NCBI GenBank assembly: GCA_020634245.1
Contig: JACKCC010000012.1
Location: 186,001 to 250,000, forward strand
Origin: Ardenticatenaceae bacterium
GTDB lineage: Bacteria > Chloroflexota > Anaerolineae > Promineifilales > Promineifilaceae
Reading direction: 5' to 3'
Length of the DNA: 64,000 nucleotides
Of this stretch, positions 61,301 through 64,000 are shown piece after piece (position 1 is the stretch's first letter; every line of letters starts with the position of its first letter). The position numbers and the translations under genes are program-made. The notes under the pieces are model-generated. The model worked only from the letters and a program-made list of their open reading frames with translations. It was not told the DNA's origin and ran no database searches.

Positions 61301-63814
61301 CCGGTGCGTTTCACAATTCCGTGGCAAGCAGCCCAGGCCGGCGACGTTGAATTCAGCGGCGGGCGCGACATGATCATTGACGTATCCATGTTTCCCATTT
61401 TGAACGCCCAAAACGAATTGACAAACGTCGTCTGCCAATGGATTGACATCACCGAGCAGAAACAGGCCGAACAAAATTTGGCGGAATCAGAAGAACGGCT
61501 GGCGCTGGTTCTGGAAGGCAGCCAGGTGGGCTATTGGGATTGGGACATCACAACCGGCGAAGTAAAACGCAATGAGCGTTGGGCGGAAATGCTCGGCTAC
61601 ACCCTGCCGGAGATTGAACTGAACGTCAAACAATGGACTGACCTGCACCACCCTGATGATAAGGCGGCGGCCTGGCAGTCTATTCAAGATCATTTGCACG
61701 GCCGTACCTCCGAACACCGCATCGGGTACCGGATGCGCTGCAAAAACGGGGAATACAAATGGATTTTAGACCAGGCCAGAGTCGTCGAGCGCGACGAAGA
61801 TGGGAACCCATTGCGCATGAGCGGCACCCACACCGACATCACCGAGCGCAAGCAGGCGGAGGAAGCCCTGCGCGAAAGCGAGGAACGCTTCCAACAAATG
61901 TTCGACAACATGAGCAGTGGCGTTGCCGTTTTCGAAGCAGCAGAGGACGGTAATGATTTCATCTTCAAGGATTTCAATCAGGCCGCGCAAAGAATCGAAC
62001 ACATAGCCAGGCAGGACGTCATTGGCAAAAAAATCACGAAAGTGTTTCCAGGTGTGGTTGAGTTCGGGCTGCTTGATACGTTAAAACGAGTTTGGCAAAC
62101 TGGTGTGCCGGAGCATCAACCCGCTTCGTATTACGAAGATCCGCGGATTTCAGGATGGCGCGATAACTATGTCTACAAACTCCCTTCGGGAGAAGTTGTA
62201 TCAATTTATGATGACATCACCGAAAGCAAACTAGCAGAAGAGGCGCTGCGCGAGAGTGAGGAAAAGTATAGGAATTTGCTAAACGCGATGAATGACTCTG
62301 TCTGGGTAATTGATTTTGATACCTCCATTTTGGATGTTAATAGCGCAGCGGCCAATGTATTGGGCTACACCCGGGAAGAGCTTTTGTCCATGAAAGTCCC
62401 CGACATAGATATTGATCTGACGCCTGAACAAATCCGAAGCCTTGCCACTGACATGGCCAAGGACACGGTACAGGTATTCGAGACCCATCACACGACAAAA
62501 GACGGGAGGAAACTGCCGGTCGAGGTCAGTTCCAGTCTGGTGTCATACCTGGGGAAAACCGCCATTATGAGCATCGCCCGCGACGTGACCGAACGTAAGC
62601 AGGCAGAGAAAGCATTGCGCCAGAGCAATCGTCGCCTGGAAGAAACTCTGACGGAACTACGGGAAACGCAGGAGCAAATGATGCACCAGGAGCGTCTGGC
62701 GGCCGTGGGGCAGTTGGCGGCCGGCATCGCCCACGATTTCAACAATATCATGGCCACCATCACCCTTTATACCCAGACAACGATGTTGGCCTCCGGGCTG
62801 ACCCAGCGTGAACGGGAACGGATGGTTACGATTAACGAGCAGGCCTGGCGCGCCAGTCATCTGGTGCAGCAAATCCTCGATTTCAGCCGCAAAGCGATGC
62901 TGCAAATGCAGCCCATCAATTTCTCATCGCTGCTGCAAGATCAGGTTGAACTGTTAAAACGCACACTGCCTGAACACATCAAAATCCAGTTGATTAGCAA
63001 GGAAGACGGATATACGATCAGTGCTGACCAGACGCGCATGCAGCAGATGATCACCAATCTGGCCGTTAATGCGCGGGACGCCATGCCGCACGGCGGCAAT
63101 TTATTCATTGAGCTAAAACAGGTAACCGTTGAACCGGGTCAAACACCGCCTGTGCCGAAAATGGAGCCGGGCACCTGGCTGCAATTAAGCGTAACCGATA
63201 CCGGAACGGGCATAAAACCAGAGGTTCTGCCGCATATCTACGAGCCGTTTTTCACGACCAAGGGGCCGGGTGAAGGCAGTGGTTTAGGTCTGGCGCAGGT
63301 ACATGGCATTGTCGGGCAGCACGGCGGCCATATTGATGTGGAGACACAATGGGGAAAAGGCACAACTTTTACGATTTACCTGCCAGCCCCGAAAACCGTC
63401 CCGGCAGAGCCGCCATCGTCTGATTTCGCCAGCATTCCGCGCGGCCAGGGCGAATTGGTGCTGGTAGTGGAGGACAATTCGACACTGCGTACGGCGCTGT
63501 CGGCTACCCTGATGGAGTTAAATTACCGGACAGTTGAGGCAGCTAACGGCCGTGAAGCCCTGGTGCTGTTGGCGGAGATGGGTGAACAGATTGCCCTGGT
63601 GCTGAGTGACGTCATTATGCCGGAGATGGGGGGAAAAGATTTGTTCCTGGCCTTGAAGGCACGGGAACAACCGATACCGGTCATTTTGCTTTCGGGTCAC
63701 ACGCTGGATGAAACACTTGATGAATTGGAGAAACAGGGTCTGGCGGCCTGGCTGATCAAACCGCCCAGCTTTGAGTCGCTGGCCAATGCCCTGGCCGGAG
63801 CGCTGCGAAAATAG
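58379..63814 (+). CDS. CheB-CheR-PAS-histidine kinase-receiver fusion protein
   Basis: About 1811 residues from the ATG at 58379 (AGGTG upstream; ATG at 58376 possible). In order: CheB methylesterase (G-I-G-A-S-A-G-G, V-Q-H-L-S-P-D-H, G-T-G-T-D-G), CheR methyltransferase (V-W-V-C-G-C-S-T-G-E-E-A-Y-S), a coiled coil of N-E-E-L repeats around residue 700, then about five PAS domains linked by E-R-K-Q-A-E-E-type helices, a HisKA helix (G-I-A-H-D-F-N-N), an HATPase (N-A-R-D-A-M-P, D-T-G-T-G-I, G-S-G-L-G-L) and a receiver (L-V-V-E-D-N, phosphorylatable Asp in L-S-D-V-I-M-P). Signal input and target are unknown; no methyl-accepting receptor lies in the window. Confidence 0.92.
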   Translation: MSKKKKSDTEQEPLPSTTEPETAPLSEAAQSEQADQAFPIVGIGASAGGLAAFEQFFSAMPADSESGMAFVLVQHLSPDHKSILTELVKRYTPMEVYEVEDGMEVKPNCTYIIPPNRDMAILNGSLRLLEPSAPRGVRLPIDFFFRSLAQDQRERAICVVLSGTGTDGTLGVRAVKGEGGMVLVQEPESTSYDGMPRSAIATGLVDDILLPVDMPARLIAYVSHAFGKRTIPTTPAPPKVEDTLQKICVLIRAQTGNDFSQYKQNTLIRRVERRMALAQLEQMDDYLRYLQKSDVELEALFRDMLIGVTSFFRDPEAFEVLETEAIPRLFANKGPGADIRVWVCGCSTGEEAYSLAILIEEYIDRLRQTFKVQIFATDIDRQAIEQARSGLFPASIATDISPERLARFFTLNEESNTYRVHKSVRDLLVFSEQNVIKDPSFSKLDLIGCRNLLIYMNADLQKRLIPLFHYALNPEGVLFLGASETVGEYINIFQPLDRKWKIYQRQEDLSGAGRLPLGEFTPPLTKGATAHERPSGARQNKQTNLQELTRQALLDYYDSVGVLINGRGEILHIVGRTGKFLELAPGDDAMNILAMARSGLQRELTAALRQAVTEKQPVRYHGLRVRTNGNTILANLSVQPVTHDENTGLLPDIYLVILEEQPELSEEAAAKSTDNAPFSSDAQAHIAALELELRGKEEYLQTTNEELETTNEELQLANEELQSINEELQSTNEELATVNTKLQASEARYRAVVEDQTEVISRFTADGEFIFVNDVYCRFFGKTADELIGQKWNPVAVAEDLPDIEAKLQTISPANPVVIIENRVYAGDGRIHWMQFVNRASFDENGQLAEIQSVGRDICERKQAEEDLRIYREHLEALVEERTGELEVEVIERRQAEETAVTAQTFLDKVVDMSPFAMWICDKEGTVIRTNQSLRQTINLTDEAILGKYNVFQDKNLATQGVMPLVRAVFEKHKPVRFTIPWQAAQAGDVEFSGGRDMIIDVSMFPILNAQNELTNVVCQWIDITEQKQAEQNLAESEERLALVLEGSQVGYWDWDITTGEVKRNERWAEMLGYTLPEIELNVKQWTDLHHPDDKAAAWQSIQDHLHGRTSEHRIGYRMRCKNGEYKWILDQARVVERDEDGNPLRMSGTHTDITERKQAEEALRESEERFQQMFDNMSSGVAVFEAAEDGNDFIFKDFNQAAQRIEHIARQDVIGKKITKVFPGVVEFGLLDTLKRVWQTGVPEHQPASYYEDPRISGWRDNYVYKLPSGEVVSIYDDITESKLAEEALRESEEKYRNLLNAMNDSVWVIDFDTSILDVNSAAANVLGYTREELLSMKVPDIDIDLTPEQIRSLATDMAKDTVQVFETHHTTKDGRKLPVEVSSSLVSYLGKTAIMSIARDVTERKQAEKALRQSNRRLEETLTELRETQEQMMHQERLAAVGQLAAGIAHDFNNIMATITLYTQTTMLASGLTQRERERMVTINEQAWRASHLVQQILDFSRKAMLQMQPINFSSLLQDQVELLKRTLPEHIKIQLISKEDGYTISADQTRMQQMITNLAVNARDAMPHGGNLFIELKQVTVEPGQTPPVPKMEPGTWLQLSVTDTGTGIKPEVLPHIYEPFFTTKGPGEGSGLGLAQVHGIVGQHGGHIDVETQWGKGTTFTIYLPAPKTVPAEPPSSDFASIPRGQGELVLVVEDNSTLRTALSATLMELNYRTVEAANGREALVLLAEMGEQIALVLSDVIMPEMGGKDLFLALKAREQPIPVILLSGHTLDETLDELEKQGLAAWLIKPPSFESLANALAGALRK

Positions 63815-64000
63815 TAACCGGGAACTGGCGTTGTTGGGTTTCTTCTTGGGTAGGGGCGTTTCGCGAAACGCCCCGCCTACTCGATTAAAACCTACAAGAA
63901 ATCTGATAGAACTTTCAGCTTAAGATTGGACCATTTTCCTTGCTGGCGACTCTTCTCGTATAAATCAAAGCTGATCCTATTTTCATTCAGGCCACTAATA
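63815..64000. other. Window end; palindrome only
   Basis: 186 bp without a supported gene. A near-perfect palindrome GTAGGGGCGTTTCGCGAAACGCCCC...CCTAC occupies 63850-63880 just after the kinase gene, of the GTAGGGG family. Nothing else is seen. Confidence 0.6.

Overview
The window looks like one chromosomal contig of a Chloroflexota bacterium, probably Anaerolineae or a related class. This is inferred from content, not from any rRNA: many exported proteins with Thr/Pro tails (TPTP/TNTP), a long operon built around a MutL-like ATPase, a double zinc-ribbon protein and several small membrane proteins, SPFH and FAS1 proteins, and very many intergenic palindromes. No rRNA, tRNA or CRISPR array was seen. 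The palindromic octamer ACGGCCGT occurs about 100 times by eye, mostly inside genes, and is almost absent from the transposases and the integron cassette.

Region 1 (1-8043) is an electron-transfer locus: the end of a membrane-anchored cytochrome c, a Tat-exported four-cluster ferredoxin, an NrfD-type quinone-interacting membrane subunit, a TPR protein, an NHL beta-propeller, and two secreted multiheme cytochromes with 6 and about 17 haem sites. Region 2 (8117-15529) holds a BatA-like VWA protein, nudC, rfbB, a PQQ-type sugar dehydrogenase lipoprotein, a Rieske protein, and a TlpA-like lipoprotein in which an in-frame UGA replaces the first Cys of the CxxC motif. A good bacterial SECIS-like hairpin follows the UGA, so this is a candidate selenoprotein.

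Region 3 (15721-19398) is a small chromosomal integron: an integron integrase (intI), a divergent IS91-type transposase, and two attC-like sites with matching inverted-repeat architecture that bracket a one-gene cassette of unknown function. intI overlaps a SpoU-type RNA methyltransferase by four bases.

Region 4 (19974-32056) is mixed housekeeping and envelope biology: map, FAS1, an ArsR/DUF2087 regulator with a clear operator, two tandem MFS transporters, a thioredoxin-TPR chaperone, an SPFH protein behind a consensus promoter with operators and a leader terminator, a NAD-kinase-like protein and an OpgC-like acyltransferase. Region 5 (32059-42368) holds a tungsten aldehyde ferredoxin oxidoreductase with a MoaD-like partner, then a choline/betaine locus (proX, a fused double proW, proV, a TetR regulator, divergent betA). 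An intact IS701-like element with a 7-bp target duplication sits between proW and proX.

Region 6 (42449-51645) is a leftward operon of seven or eight genes of unknown function: MutL-like protein, KOW-like protein, a 1145-residue zinc-ribbon protein with about 20 copies of a short D/E-W-L motif, small membrane proteins and an LPxTG-type protein. Region 7 (52041-64000) has a diacylglycerol kinase, a helicase-associated-domain protein, an IS4-family element nested in an intergenic repeat, an ICMT-like methyltransferase followed by a weaker attC-like site, a lipoprotein, and a very large CheB-CheR-PAS-histidine kinase-receiver fusion.
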